A stretch of DNA of 64,000 bases from Alphaproteobacteria bacterium (GTDB lineage Bacteria > Pseudomonadota > Alphaproteobacteria > JAEULC01). The DNA is taken from contig JADLEG010000100.1 in NCBI GenBank assembly GCA_020846275.1, positions 48,699 through 112,698 on the forward strand, written 5' to 3'. This document shows, in pieces, positions 54,426-62,988 of the stretch. A model generated the notes under the pieces. It saw nothing but the letters and a program-made list of their open reading frames with translations, had not been told where the DNA came from and did not search any database. Within the stretch, counting starts at the first letter, position 1. Every line of letters begins with the position of its first letter. The translations under genes and the position numbers were made by a program.

Positions 54426-56803
54426 GACTGGGTTCCCTCCGGTTCCGCCATCGCCGCCGACATGGCGCCAACCAGGGCGGGCAACGCCCGCGCCGACGGG
54501 CGACCGGACAGGCGCTTGGCCCAGGTGGCGACGACCTGCTCGCGCGCGATGCGTTGGCGCTGGATGCGCTGCTTGACACGCGCGCGGCGCACCGGCGGCA
54601 ACTCCTCCGCGCCTTCCATCAGCGCGCCGATGCCCGTCTGCCAGCGCTGGTGGTGCAGCCATCGGTTATGCGCGTCGGCGACGCCGCGCGTGTAGCCGGT
54701 GTTGCGCTCGATCGACCGGCGTTCGAAGTGATACAACTCCGCCGCCGGCTCGTAGCGCACGACGTTTCCCGCCGAGCGCAGCTTGAGGCACAGGTCGGAG
54801 TCCTCGTAGTCGCCGATCAGATAGTCCTCGCTCAGCCCCCCGAGCCGTTCGTAGAGATCGCGCCGCAACAGCAGGCACGCGCCGGTCACCGCGGGAACGT
54901 CGCGCGCCACGCAGGCCGCGGCGAAGTCGCGCGGAAATCCCTTGAAATAGTGGCGGTTGTACCAGGTGCCGTCCGAATCCTTTTCGAAATAGAGCCCGGC
55001 ATGCTGCAGCGAGTCGTCGTCGAACAGCAGCTTGCCGCCCACCGCGCCGATGCTCTCGTCTTCGGCCAATACCCGCGAGAGGGTCGAAAGCCAGCCGGGC
55101 CGGTCCGGCACCACGTCGGAGTTGAGCAGCAGCAATTCGCGCCCGCGAGCCAGCGCAGCGCCCGCGTTGTTTGCCGCGGCATAGCCGTAATTGTCGGACA
55201 TGACCGCAAGGGTCATCGGCAGGTCGTAAAGCATGTGCAGGCCGCGCAGGAAGTGCTCCAGCTCGCGCTGCTGCTCGGGCGAGTCGAGCACGAAGATCAG
55301 CTCGGATTCGCGCAGCTCCGGATCTACCGCGAAGGCGGCGAGCTGGAAGCGCAGGAACTCGAGCGTGCGATAGAGCGGCACCAGGATCGAGACGCGCGGA
55401 TCGCCGTGGCGCTTGCCGAACTGGATCACCTCGGGCGCCTGGCGGGTGGCCAGGTGCTGCGCCTGCAGGCGGCTCGCCGCCGGCGCAATGCAGTCGGCAA
55501 TGATCGAGTTGGTGACCGAGATCGCCGGCAGCGCCGCCAGCACCGCGTCGCGGCCTCCGCGCGCGCCAAGCGGCGGCGCGGGCTGCGTCAGACCCAGGCT
55601 TGCGCCGGACCGGAGCGCCAGGCCAAGCCGCGACGACGCGGCGTCGGCCGCATCCTTTATGTAGCCGACGAAAAGGTCGCGGCGATCCTCGGGCGCGCGG
55701 CGCGCGTTCTCCGGCGCTGCGACGCGATGCAGGGAACCGCTCCACGGCCGCGCATCGGGGCCATCGCCCAGCATCAGCCCGGACACCAGGCCGTGCGGGT
55801 CGCCGATGGAGCCGGCCACGAAGAGCCCGCCGTCGGGGACCGGGATCCACTTCTCCAGGCTCGCCTGCACCGGCGGCCGCACGGCGGCGGCGCCCGCGCG
55901 AGCCGGCGCGTGCGCGAGGCGGAATTCGTCGAGGGCCGCGGCCGCAGTCGCATCCTTGGGCGCATGCTTCGCCAGACAGCGCAGCACGTAGTCGCGCACC
56001 CGGCCATCCGGATCGGCGGTGCGCGCCAGGGTCCGCGGCAGCGGCGGATCCTCAGGGCCAGCCCCCGGCCCGACAAGCCGGCAGGCCATTGCGCCGGTGC
56101 TGAACACGACGACGGTGATCCCCTCGCCCGCTTCCGGCCGCTGCAGCATCTGGGCGAACGGGCGTTGGCCGCCGCTCATCCGGCCGCCGGCGATGGCCGG
56201 CGCGAAGCGCGCCTGGCGCACGGCATGGCGCCCGACAACAACGGCGCTGCCGGGCGTGCCGAACCCGGCCGGCAGCACGCCGACGCACAGGACATAGTCG
56301 CCGGCAACCGCCAGGCGCGGGCGCAGCTCGCCCGGCCGGGCCGATACGGCCCCGACCAGCTCGCGGCAGAAGGCGGCGAAGGCCGCCTCGTCGCCCAGGC
56401 GGAAACTCGAGCGGCAGGTTTCGAGAATGAAGCGGACGACCCGGATGCGCCCCTCGGCGTCGAGCCCGTCCAGCAGGGTTTGCACATCGACCGACCGGGC
56501 GACGCCACCCGGCACCGACGCCGCGGCCAGCAGCGTGTTGGTATCGCGTTCGACGATCGTCACGCGCCGTGCGGCGTCCTTGCCGGCACCCATGCGGAAA
56601 GCCGCCAGGCTGCGCAGGCTGCCCCAGCGGGTGGGAACGGCCACGCGCGCGACCGGCGCTGCCGCCGGTGTGCCGTCGATTTTCGGTTGAGTCTGGCGCG
56701 GGGTTTCGTTTGCGCCGGCTTCCCATACGGCGAGCACGGTCTCTCTGCCGATGGTCCCAACGGTGAGGGACGCCGTTACCGCCTCTGCGGTATCTCCGTA
56801 CAT
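54422..56803 (-). CDS. Long glycosyltransferase-2 protein with large N-terminal region
   Basis: A 793-residue protein. The GT2 domain occupies about residues 450-720, with VSILVPLYRTLEFLRFQL, DNYGYAAANNAGAALARGRELLLLNSDVVP (the NSD carries the metal Asp), PGWLSTLSRVLAED, GACLLLRRDLYERLGGLSE and GDYEDSDLCLKLR. About 450 N-terminal residues are not recognised, as in the 776-residue protein; both carry a glycine-rich GLFVAG/GIFVCG-type segment before the catalytic domain. It is the first gene of the GT operon that runs to the HlyD gene, all with ATGA or GTGA couplings. Its promoter lies in the gap behind the RTX gene. Confidence 0.83.
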   Translation of the reverse strand: MYGDTAEAVTASLTVGTIGRETVLAVWEAGANETPRQTQPKIDGTPAAAPVARVAVPTRWGSLRSLAAFRMGAGKDAARRVTIVERDTNTLLAAASVPGGVARSVDVQTLLDGLDAEGRIRVVRFILETCRSSFRLGDEAAFAAFCRELVGAVSARPGELRPRLAVAGDYVLCVGVLPAGFGTPGSAVVVGRHAVRQARFAPAIAGGRMSGGQRPFAQMLQRPEAGEGITVVVFSTGAMACRLVGPGAGPEDPPLPRTLARTADPDGRVRDYVLRCLAKHAPKDATAAAALDEFRLAHAPARAGAAAVRPPVQASLEKWIPVPDGGLFVAGSIGDPHGLVSGLMLGDGPDARPWSGSLHRVAAPENARRAPEDRRDLFVGYIKDAADAASSRLGLALRSGASLGLTQPAPPLGARGGRDAVLAALPAISVTNSIIADCIAPAASRLQAQHLATRQAPEVIQFGKRHGDPRVSILVPLYRTLEFLRFQLAAFAVDPELRESELIFVLDSPEQQRELEHFLRGLHMLYDLPMTLAVMSDNYGYAAANNAGAALARGRELLLLNSDVVPDRPGWLSTLSRVLAEDESIGAVGGKLLFDDDSLQHAGLYFEKDSDGTWYNRHYFKGFPRDFAAACVARDVPAVTGACLLLRRDLYERLGGLSEDYLIGDYEDSDLCLKLRSAGNVVRYEPAAELYHFERRSIERNTGYTRGVADAHNRWLHHQRWQTGIGALMEGAEELPPVRRARVKQRIQRQRIAREQVVATWAKRLSGRPSARALPALVGAMSAAMAEPEGTQS

Positions 56804-56845
56804 GTGTGGAACACCCTGGGCTAAGCCTCCGCCCCCCGCAGGAGC

Positions 56846-56875
56846 GCCGCCGCGCCGAACCCCTGGCGCGGCGGC
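56846..56875. terminator. Strong stem-loop between the RTX gene and the GT operon
   Basis: GCCGCCGCGCC and GGCGCGGCGGC form a perfect 11-bp stem with an 8-base loop, 13 bp behind the RTX stop codon. No U-tract follows on the minus strand, so it may work as a partial terminator, an attenuator or an RNA-stabilising hairpin that sets the ratio of RTX protein to downstream enzymes. On the plus strand it is followed by TTT. Confidence 0.5.
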
Positions 56876-56887
56876 TTTCCTGACCTA

Positions 56888-57955
56888 TCAGCCAATTACG
56901 AAGAATGAGTTAGGATTGTTGTGGACGTCGTCGGCGCTGACGCCGACCAGGGTGATGCTGTCGCCATGGCCCAGGTCGACGACGGCGTTGCCGTTGCTGT
57001 CGGCATGCACGTGATCGGCCAAGTCGGCCGGCGTGACGACATGCATCCCATTGATATTCTTCTGGATTTGCAAGAGGTCTTCGCCCTTGTGGAAGTCGAG
57101 CACGACGTCGTTGCCGCCACCGCCATTGAAGATGAACGTGTCGTGGCCCGCATCGCCGCGCAGGACGTCGTCGCCCCGGCCGCCGCTGATCACGTCGTTG
57201 CCGTCGCCGCCGGAGATGGTGTCGTCGCCGGCATCGCCGAACAGCTTGTCGTTGCCGGTCCAGCCGATGATCTTGTCGTCGCCCGACCCACCATGCACCG
57301 TGTCGTCGCCGGCGCCGCCTTCCAGCCGGTCATCGCCCCGGTCGCCGAAGATCTTGTCGTTGCCCAGGCCGCCGCTGACGAAGTCGTCGCCGTTGCCGGC
57401 ATGCAGCTCGTCGTTGCCGTTGGCACCGTAGACCATGTCGTCGCCGTTGCCGCCGAACACCAGGTCGTTGCCGTCGTCGCCGCTCACGAGGTCGTCGCCG
57501 TTGCCGCCCGAGACCGTGTCGTTGCCGGCGCCGCCGGAGACCGTGTCGTCGCCGTTGCCGCCATAGACCTTGTCGTTGCCGGACTCGCCGAAGACCTTGT
57601 CGTCGCCGCTGCCGCCGTGGGCCTCGTCGTTCCCCGACCCGCCGTGGATCTGGTCGTTGCCGGCGCCGCCGGACAGGAAATCGTTGCCGCTGCCGCCCGA
57701 CAGGCCGTCATCGCCGTCGTTGCCGTAGAGCTTGTCGTTGCCGCTGCCACCGTCGAGGAAGTCGTTGCCGGTGCCGCCATGCATCTGGTCGTTGCCGCTG
57801 CCGCCTTCGAGCCAGTCCTTGCCGTCGCCGCCGAAGACCTTGTCGTTGCCGCCGCCGGCTTGCACGTGGTCGTCGCCGCCATTGGCACCGATGATGTCGC
57901 TGCCCCCCGTGCCTTGGAGGAAGTCGTTGAACGCACTGCCCGGAATTGTTGCCAT
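56888..57955 (-). CDS. RTX calcium-binding protein (nonapeptide-repeat, T1SS substrate)
   Basis: A 355-residue protein consisting almost entirely of about 29 uninterrupted glycine/aspartate-rich nonapeptides (GGSGNDQMH type, residues 14-274). Each pair should bind calcium in a parallel beta roll. There is no enzymatic or adhesive domain and no signal peptide. The last 80 residues (VVLDFHKGEDLLQI, GNAVVDLGHGDSITLVGVSADDVHNNPNSFFVIG) match the C-terminal export region of T1SS substrates, where a hydrophobic tail follows a DxL-type segment. The exporter and adaptor of the same orientation lie at 45-48.6 kb. It is the obvious candidate substrate. Confidence 0.88.
   Translation of the reverse strand: MATIPGSAFNDFLQGTGGSDIIGANGGDDHVQAGGGNDKVFGGDGKDWLEGGSGNDQMHGGTGNDFLDGGSGNDKLYGNDGDDGLSGGSGNDFLSGGAGNDQIHGGSGNDEAHGGSGDDKVFGESGNDKVYGGNGDDTVSGGAGNDTVSGGNGDDLVSGDDGNDLVFGGNGDDMVYGANGNDELHAGNGDDFVSGGLGNDKIFGDRGDDRLEGGAGDDTVHGGSGDDKIIGWTGNDKLFGDAGDDTISGGDGNDVISGGRGDDVLRGDAGHDTFIFNGGGGNDVVLDFHKGEDLLQIQKNINGMHVVTPADLADHVHADSNGNAVVDLGHGDSITLVGVSADDVHNNPNSFFVIG
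57134..57916. repeat. 27-bp-period coding repeat of the RTX gene
   Basis: A tandem array of about 29 diverged 27-bp units encoding the RTX nonapeptides. Because the pattern holds on both strands, an antisense frame is open throughout, but that is a by-product. The units are not identical, which argues for an old array. Confidence 0.85.
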
Positions 57956-57998
57956 AGGTGCCCCCGAATGGCTTGTGTTACGCGTTTAATGGTTCGCC

Positions 57999-58028
57999 AA
58001 TATATCCAGGCAACGTCCAAGTAATCAA
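57999..58028 (-). promoter_or_regulatory. Candidate sigma-70 promoter for the RTX gene
   Basis: On the minus strand, TTGATT (-35) and TATATT (-10) are separated by 18 bp, with the start about 45 bp downstream. The region is unusually AT-rich. The ATG itself has only a weak ribosome-binding site. Confidence 0.35.
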
Positions 58029-58140
58029 GCAAATAATGCTTTGCACAACTAGGCAAACCACTGAAAAAACTAGATAAAAACCAAAGTAATTCTTGCATAG
58101 ATTTGAACAGGGTTTTGCCGGCAAACGCCGCGCTTCTCCC

Positions 58141-58166
58141 AAAAAAGCCGCGCGAGTGCCGCGCGG
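58141..58166 (-). terminator. Intrinsic terminator
   Basis: On the minus strand, CCGCGCG and CGCGCGG form a 7-bp GC stem around a 5-base loop, followed by C and a run of six T. It is about 190 bp behind the stop of the GT4 gene at 58358, so it probably ends that transcript and insulates the RTX gene. Confidence 0.7.
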
Positions 58167-58357
58167 ATTCGGGCGCGCGGGCGTCTCGTCGATACGCCAT
58201 CGAATCAGCGTGTTGGCCCCGCCGCCTCAGCCCGCGGTCGAGGGGACGTCAATCGAACGCCATGCCACCATTGGGGTCCATGAATCGCAATCGCCGCGAG
58301 TTCCCGGAAAATACGGCTGTCATTTCGCGCAAAATGCGCCCCGGCAGCGGCGCCGGA

Positions 58358-59572
58358 TCAGCGCGACCGCGCGGCCGCCCGGACCAGTTCGACCTGCCGC
58401 GTTAGCAGTTTCGTGAGCGCGACGCGGTCGACCGCGGCCGACCGCGCGCGCCGCCGCAAGTCCGCAACCGGCGCGCCGCGCGCGAGGATGCGATCGATTG
58501 CCGCGGCAATTGTTTCCGGCGAGCGGAGATCGACCAGGATTCCCTCGGCATCGTTTCCAATGAACTCGCGCACCGGCGCGGTGTCCGACGCGACGATGGC
58601 GCATCCCGTCGCCATCGCCTCGAGCAGCGACCAGGACAGCACGAAAGGCACCGTCAGATACACATGCACGCTAGAGGCGCGCAGCAGGTCGCGATAGGCG
58701 TCGTAGGGCAGCGGTCCGGGGAAGTGGATCCGCGCGAGGTCGAGGTCCTCCAGCTCCGCCAGCATCGCCGCCTTCCACGATCCGCCGCCGGGCGGGGTCG
58801 CGCCGTAGAAGACCCGGTCCTCGCCCGCCGCCACGACATGCAGATTGGGGCGCCGGGCCAGCAGCAGCGCGGCTGCGCGCATGAACTGCGGAAAGCCGCG
58901 ATAGGGGTCCAGGCCCCGCGTCGCATAGGTGACGATCGGCGCATCGGGCGGGATCGGCAGTCCCAGCGCCGGGCGACCGGGCGAGGGCGCGAAGTAGTCG
59001 GTGTCGACGCCATCGTGCAGCACGGTGATGCGCTCGCGCAGCGCAGGGGGAAACTGGTCGCGCTGGAACCCGGTGGGACAGATCACCACCTGGGCGGCCG
59101 CCAGTTCCGTCAGGATGCCGGCGTTGCGCATGCGCAACCGGCAGGCATCGTCGTCGCCGACGGCGGCGCGATCGAGGAAATCGGCGTCGCTGTCCCGGGC
59201 GCGGTAGTACCATTCGGCATAGGCGACGATCGGCACATCGGGGAAGGCGTCGGCGGCAAACAGGCCGGCGCCGAAGCCCACATGCGCGCAGATGACGTCG
59301 GGCTGGAACCCCTCCTCGGCCAGGGCGCGCATGGCGCGGAAGGCCGCCTGGCCGTGCAGCACGGCATTTTCGGCAAATTGCAGATAGTGGTGGGTGCTCG
59401 CGTGCGCGGCGCGGGCGGGCTTGTAAAGATGCAAGGTTATAGCGGGCATCGCCGCCTCCGCCTCGCGCTCGGCGGCGATGAAGCGGACCTCGTTCGCCGG
59501 ATCGGCCGCCAGGGCCGCTGCCAGGTGGCGGTACTGGGCAGGAAAAAAGCGATGGAGGAAAAGGATCTTCAT
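58358..59572 (-). CDS. GT4-family glycosyltransferase
   Basis: A 404-residue GT-B enzyme. The N-terminal part is MKILFLHRFFPAQYRHLAAAL, VRFIAAEREAEAA and DVICAHVGFGAGLFA. The C-terminal nucleotide-sugar domain has VTYATRGLDPYRGFPQF, HVVAAGEDRVFYG, the donor region VPFVLSWSLLEAMATGCAIVASDTAPVREFI and an E in the LLEAMA motif. It is a different branch from the two paralogues in the T1SS operon. The start is the ATG opening MKILFLHRF. It is transcribed away from the DUF1194 gene; a terminator separates it from the RTX gene. Confidence 0.87.
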   Translation of the reverse strand: MKILFLHRFFPAQYRHLAAALAADPANEVRFIAAEREAEAAMPAITLHLYKPARAAHASTHHYLQFAENAVLHGQAAFRAMRALAEEGFQPDVICAHVGFGAGLFAADAFPDVPIVAYAEWYYRARDSDADFLDRAAVGDDDACRLRMRNAGILTELAAAQVVICPTGFQRDQFPPALRERITVLHDGVDTDYFAPSPGRPALGLPIPPDAPIVTYATRGLDPYRGFPQFMRAAALLLARRPNLHVVAAGEDRVFYGATPPGGGSWKAAMLAELEDLDLARIHFPGPLPYDAYRDLLRASSVHVYLTVPFVLSWSLLEAMATGCAIVASDTAPVREFIGNDAEGILVDLRSPETIAAAIDRILARGAPVADLRRRARSAAVDRVALTKLLTRQVELVRAAARSR

Positions 59573-59671
59573 GACCGATGCCCGTCTGCGGCGGCTTCCA
59601 GCGGCTCGCGCGGCCTCGTGCTGCCGCACCCGATACGCTACATTATGTCATTCCCGGGCAAGGAGGCAGCA

Positions 59672-60460
59672 TTGAGCTTGCTATCGCTGGTCCGCCGCGC
59701 CGTCCTGGCGCTGTCGCTGATGGTCCTGGCAACCGCATGGGTCCCGAAGCCGGCCGCGGCCGAGGATGTGGACTTGAAGCTCGTGCTGGCCGCCGACGTC
59801 TCCCGCAGCATCGACGATCGCGAATTCGAGCTGCAGCGCAAGGGCTATGCCGCGGCGTTCCGCGATCCCCGCGTAATGCGGGCGATCCGCTCGGGGCCGC
59901 TCGGCCGGATCGCCGTCTGCTTCTTCGAGTGGTCGGGCAGCGAATCGCAGAAAGTCGTGATCGACTGGACGGTGATCGGCGACGACGAGCAGGCCGGGTA
60001 TTTCGCCGACAAGCTGTTGAGCGAGCCGCGGTCGGCCGCCAACCGCACCGCGCTGGGCGCGGCCATCGAAGCCTCGACCAGGCTCTTCGACGCCACCAGC
60101 ATCGACAGCGAGCGCCGGACCATCGACGTGTCGGGCGACGGCACCAATACCAACGGGCGCCCGCCGATCCTGGCGCGCGACGACGCGGTGGCCGCCGGCA
60201 TCACCATCAACGCGCTGGTGATCCTGAGCCCCGAGCCGATGCCGTGGAATCCGGAGCACACCCATCCACCGGGCGGGCTGGAAAACTACTTCAAGATCAA
60301 CGTGGTGGGCGGGCCAGGCGCCTTCACGATCGTGGTCGAGGGCTTCGAGACCTTTGCCGAGGCGATCACCAACAAGCTGGTCAAGGAAATCGCGCTGGAC
60401 GGCGGCGCGACGATCCTGGCGGCGCGGCCGAAGCCGCCCACGGGCGCGCCGCTGCGCTAG
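59672..60460 (+). CDS. DUF1194 family vWA protein
   Basis: A secreted 262-residue protein with a signal peptide (LLSLVRRAVLALSLMVLATAWVPKPAAAE). The vWA domain starts DLKLVLAADVSRSIDDREFELQRKGY, with DVSRS giving a DxSxS metal site, and RTIDVSGDGTNTNGRPP. DUF1194 proteins are common in Alphaproteobacteria and lack a known role. I chose TTG because AAGGAGG lies 5 bases ahead; an ATG nine codons upstream (59645) lacks a Shine-Dalgarno. It overlaps the end of the convergent pentapeptide gene by a few bases. Confidence 0.8.
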   Translation: MSLLSLVRRAVLALSLMVLATAWVPKPAAAEDVDLKLVLAADVSRSIDDREFELQRKGYAAAFRDPRVMRAIRSGPLGRIAVCFFEWSGSESQKVVIDWTVIGDDEQAGYFADKLLSEPRSAANRTALGAAIEASTRLFDATSIDSERRTIDVSGDGTNTNGRPPILARDDAVAAGITINALVILSPEPMPWNPEHTHPPGGLENYFKINVVGGPGAFTIVVEGFETFAEAITNKLVKEIALDGGATILAARPKPPTGAPLR

Positions 60461-61377
60461 GCCCGGCTTTCCCCGCCCAGCCGCCGCGCCAGGGCGTCGG
60501 GATCGACCTGCGCCTCGCGCAGATCGGCGTTGGTCAAGTCGGTGCGGACGAAGCTGCATCCCCGCAGGTCGGCCGCGATCAGCCGCGCGTTCTTTAGACT
60601 GGCGAAATCGAGCCGGCAGTCGCGCAGGCTGCATCCCGACAGGTCGCGATCGTCGAGCCGCGCATGGCTGATATCCAGCGCGCGGCGCTCCAGCCGCTCG
60701 CCGTCCCGGCCGCTGGTCGCGATCCATTTCTCGTGCAGGCGGATGGCCTTGGCCAGCGCCGCGGCCGCCGGGCGCTGAAGCAGCGTGACCAGGGTCTGGG
60801 CCCATCCCGGCAAGGCTTCGCGCGCATCTTCGGTGCCGGAGAAATCCGCCCCATCCAGCCGGGCGCCCGCGAACTGCGAGCCGGCGATCGTGCAGCCCTC
60901 GAACGTGGCCCCCGCCAGGTCCGCCTCGCGGAAATCGACATTCGTCGCCCGCACGTTGTGCAGCGACACCCGGGTCAATTTCGCGCCGGCGAAGGTGGAA
61001 TTCGCGATCGTCGCGCCGCTGAAGGACACGACCGGCTCGGCGGCCGTGGCGGTATTGCGCTGCTCCTGGCGATAGGACAGGACCGGCGTCGAGCGGAAGA
61101 CGGCTTCGCTGGCATCCACCTTCACCAGCCTGGCGCCGGTGAAATCGCAGTTCTCGAACACCGCGCCCGCCATCCGGCTGCCGTCGAGCACGGCACCCGC
61201 GAACGAGCAGTCCACGAAGGTCGCTCCTTCGAACATCGCCACGCGCAACGAGGCGCGATCGAACCGGACGTTGCGGATGGTTCTGCCGGCGAGGCGCAGG
61301 CCATCGAGCTGCTCGCCCGTGCGATCCCGCCCGTCGAAATCCTCTGTTCCCTGTCGGACAAGCATCGATGCGGACAT
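60457..61377 (-). CDS. Pentapeptide-repeat protein
   Basis: A 306-residue cytosolic protein with two blocks of A(D/N)LxX pentapeptides that would form a right-handed quadrilateral beta helix. The first runs FDRASLRVAMFEGATFVDCSFAGAVLDGSRMAGAVFENCDF to FAGARLDGADFSG, the second, after a helical linker (WAQTLVTLLQRPAAAALAKAIRL), is ALDISHARLDDRDLSGCSLRDCRLDFASLKNARL. Some such proteins mimic DNA and bind gyrase, but most are unassigned. Convergent with the DUF1194 gene; the two stops overlap. Confidence 0.85.
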   Translation of the reverse strand: MSASMLVRQGTEDFDGRDRTGEQLDGLRLAGRTIRNVRFDRASLRVAMFEGATFVDCSFAGAVLDGSRMAGAVFENCDFTGARLVKVDASEAVFRSTPVLSYRQEQRNTATAAEPVVSFSGATIANSTFAGAKLTRVSLHNVRATNVDFREADLAGATFEGCTIAGSQFAGARLDGADFSGTEDAREALPGWAQTLVTLLQRPAAAALAKAIRLHEKWIATSGRDGERLERRALDISHARLDDRDLSGCSLRDCRLDFASLKNARLIAADLRGCSFVRTDLTNADLREAQVDPDALARRLGGESRA

Positions 61378-61489
61378 TGGCCTTTGTCCCTGCGCTCCGT
61401 TCGCCTTCGCTTTATAGGCAAAGGACGCTAACAACTGGATAAGCGCAAAGCGAAGCCGGAGATTTGCCGCGAATGCAGGGCAAGCCGAG

Positions 61490-61957
61490 CTAGGATCGAT
61501 CGCGCGCGGGGAAGCGCCCGAAGGATCGGCTGGGCGTGTCGCGGAACAGCGACATATGGGTATGCAGGGCGACCCACGCCGCGCCGATCGCGGGGCGCGA
61601 GAAGGCCACCGTGGCGCGCCCGCGGCGATCGAAGCGGCTGCCGTCCTCGCGGAATCCGTCGGAGTCGAATATCGCCATCCCGACCGCGCTCGACCGGTCG
61701 GCGGCGACGATCGCCTGCACGCCGTCGAGCCGCCAGCGGAAATTCCGGATGGTCGGCCAGACGTTCATCCACTGCTCGCGCGCGACGGTCGGCCGCTCGG
61801 TAACGAAGTCGTTGAACGTGCCGAAGGCAATCAGGTCCTCGGCGAACAACGGGAAGGCCGCCTCGTAGTCGACGGCCTGGACGCATTGCGCCAGGCGCGC
61901 GAACCAGCGGCGGATGCCCGCCAGATCTTCCGCTTCAGGAGCCGTCCGCATGCGCAT
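61490..61957 (-). CDS. SnoaL/DUF4440-like NTF2-fold protein
   Basis: A 155-residue protein with the NTF2-like pattern: IRRWFARLAQCVQAVDYEAAFPLFAEDLIAFG, then the beta sheet with WRLDGVQAIVAADRSSAVGMAIFDSDGF, and RRGRATVAFSRP with AWVALHTHMSLFRD. Known SnoaL-like proteins are small hydrolases, isomerases or polyketide cyclases; here the function is unclear. It lies 11 bp behind the LLM oxidoreductase gene and is probably co-transcribed. The chosen start is the first of two neighbouring ATGs. Confidence 0.8.
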   Translation of the reverse strand: MRMRTAPEAEDLAGIRRWFARLAQCVQAVDYEAAFPLFAEDLIAFGTFNDFVTERPTVAREQWMNVWPTIRNFRWRLDGVQAIVAADRSSAVGMAIFDSDGFREDGSRFDRRGRATVAFSRPAIGAAWVALHTHMSLFRDTPSRSFGRFPARDRS

Positions 61958-61968
61958 GTTGCCGCTCT

Positions 61969-62988
61969 TCAGCCGGATGTTCCAAGCCCGTATTCCCGCG
62001 CAAGCAGGCTGTAGGAATTGCGGCGGACCATGGCATCGTGCGCCCAGGTCACGACCGCGACCTCCTGCACCTGCCGCGATGCCGCCAGCTCGTCGATCAT
62101 CCGTTTCACCTTGTGCGGCGCGCCGACCATTGCGGTTTCGCGCATCTGCGCCAGCTTCGCCTGCTCGACGGGGGCGAGCGCGACGGCGGCGGCCTCCTCC
62201 GGCGTGGGTAGGGCCAGCAGCATGTTGCGGTCGCGCAGGATGCGCCACACGGCGCGCGCGGTGAACTGGTGCTGCGCCTCCTCCTCGCTCGCCGCGGCCA
62301 GCGCCCAGATGCAGATCGCCGCGTGCGGCGACGGATAGCCCGGGCTGGAGCGGTAATGCCGGCGATAAAGGCCAAGCGCCTGCTCGACGCCCCGACCGTC
62401 GCTGAAGAAATAGGCAAAGCAATAGGGCAGGCCGAAATGGGCGGCCACCTGGGCGCCGTAGTCCGAGCTGCCGAGCACCCAGAACTCGGGCGCCGTCGGG
62501 CCCGCGGGGTGCGCCTCCACGCCCCGGAACGGATGGCCTTGCGGAAGATCGGTCCCGACAACCCATGCCATCAGGTCGCGAAGCTGGGCCAGAAACTGGT
62601 CGGCGGCGGTTTCGGCCCGTGGATTGAGCGCAAGCGCCGTGCGGAAGTCGCCGCCTGGGGCGCGGCCGACGCCCAGGTCGATGCGACCGGGCGCGATCGC
62701 CTCGAGCACGCGGAACTGCTCGGCGACCTTGAGCGTCGCGTAGTGCGGCAGCATCACGCCGGCGCTGCCCACGCGGATGCGCCGCGTCGTCGCCGCGATC
62801 GCCGCCACCAGGATTTCCGGCGCGGTGCCGACGATGCTGGGATGGTTGTGGTGCTCGGACACCCAGAAGCGCAGATAGCCAAGCTCGTCGCAGAGCCGGG
62901 CCAGCTCGATCGTCTCGCGGATCGATTCCTCGGGCGGACGCCCGGAAAGCGCCGTGGACTGATCGAGGACGGAAAGGCGGATCGTCAA
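61969..62988 (-). CDS. LLM-class flavin-dependent oxidoreductase
   Basis: A 339-residue luciferase-like monooxygenase fold. It begins MTIRLSVLDQSTALSGRPPEESIRETIELARLCDELGYLRFWVSEHHN, with the SEHHN signature, and has GSAGVMLPHYATLKVAEQFRVLEAIAPGRIDLGVGRAPGGD and WVLGSSDYGAQVAA, typical of this class (YtbJ/MsnO3-like group). It is upstream of the SnoaL-like gene. Such pairs suggest oxidation of a small organic molecule; no substrate can be told. Confidence 0.9.
   Translation of the reverse strand: MTIRLSVLDQSTALSGRPPEESIRETIELARLCDELGYLRFWVSEHHNHPSIVGTAPEILVAAIAATTRRIRVGSAGVMLPHYATLKVAEQFRVLEAIAPGRIDLGVGRAPGGDFRTALALNPRAETAADQFLAQLRDLMAWVVGTDLPQGHPFRGVEAHPAGPTAPEFWVLGSSDYGAQVAAHFGLPYCFAYFFSDGRGVEQALGLYRRHYRSSPGYPSPHAAICIWALAAASEEEAQHQFTARAVWRILRDRNMLLALPTPEEAAAVALAPVEQAKLAQMRETAMVGAPHKVKRMIDELAASRQVQEVAVVTWAHDAMVRRNSYSLLAREYGLGTSG

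Larger units (their letters stand above)
57956..58357. other. 402-bp upstream region of the RTX gene
   Basis: The first about 150 bp are AT-rich compared with the surrounding GC-rich DNA and contain no gene. They would hold the RTX promoter. A perfect 12-bp palindrome TTTGCCGGCAAA lies at 58114-58125. Beyond the terminator, about 190 bp behind the downstream GT4 gene hold no gene that I can support. Confidence 0.45.

Noticed and set aside
57134..57916. Possible CRISPR array
   Set aside because: The units are contiguous 27-bp coding repeats with no spacers and translate to RTX nonapeptides.
56921..58024. A 367-codon frame opposite the RTX gene
   Set aside because: The 27-bp repeat keeps the antisense frame open. 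The product is a Val/Ala repeat without biological pattern.
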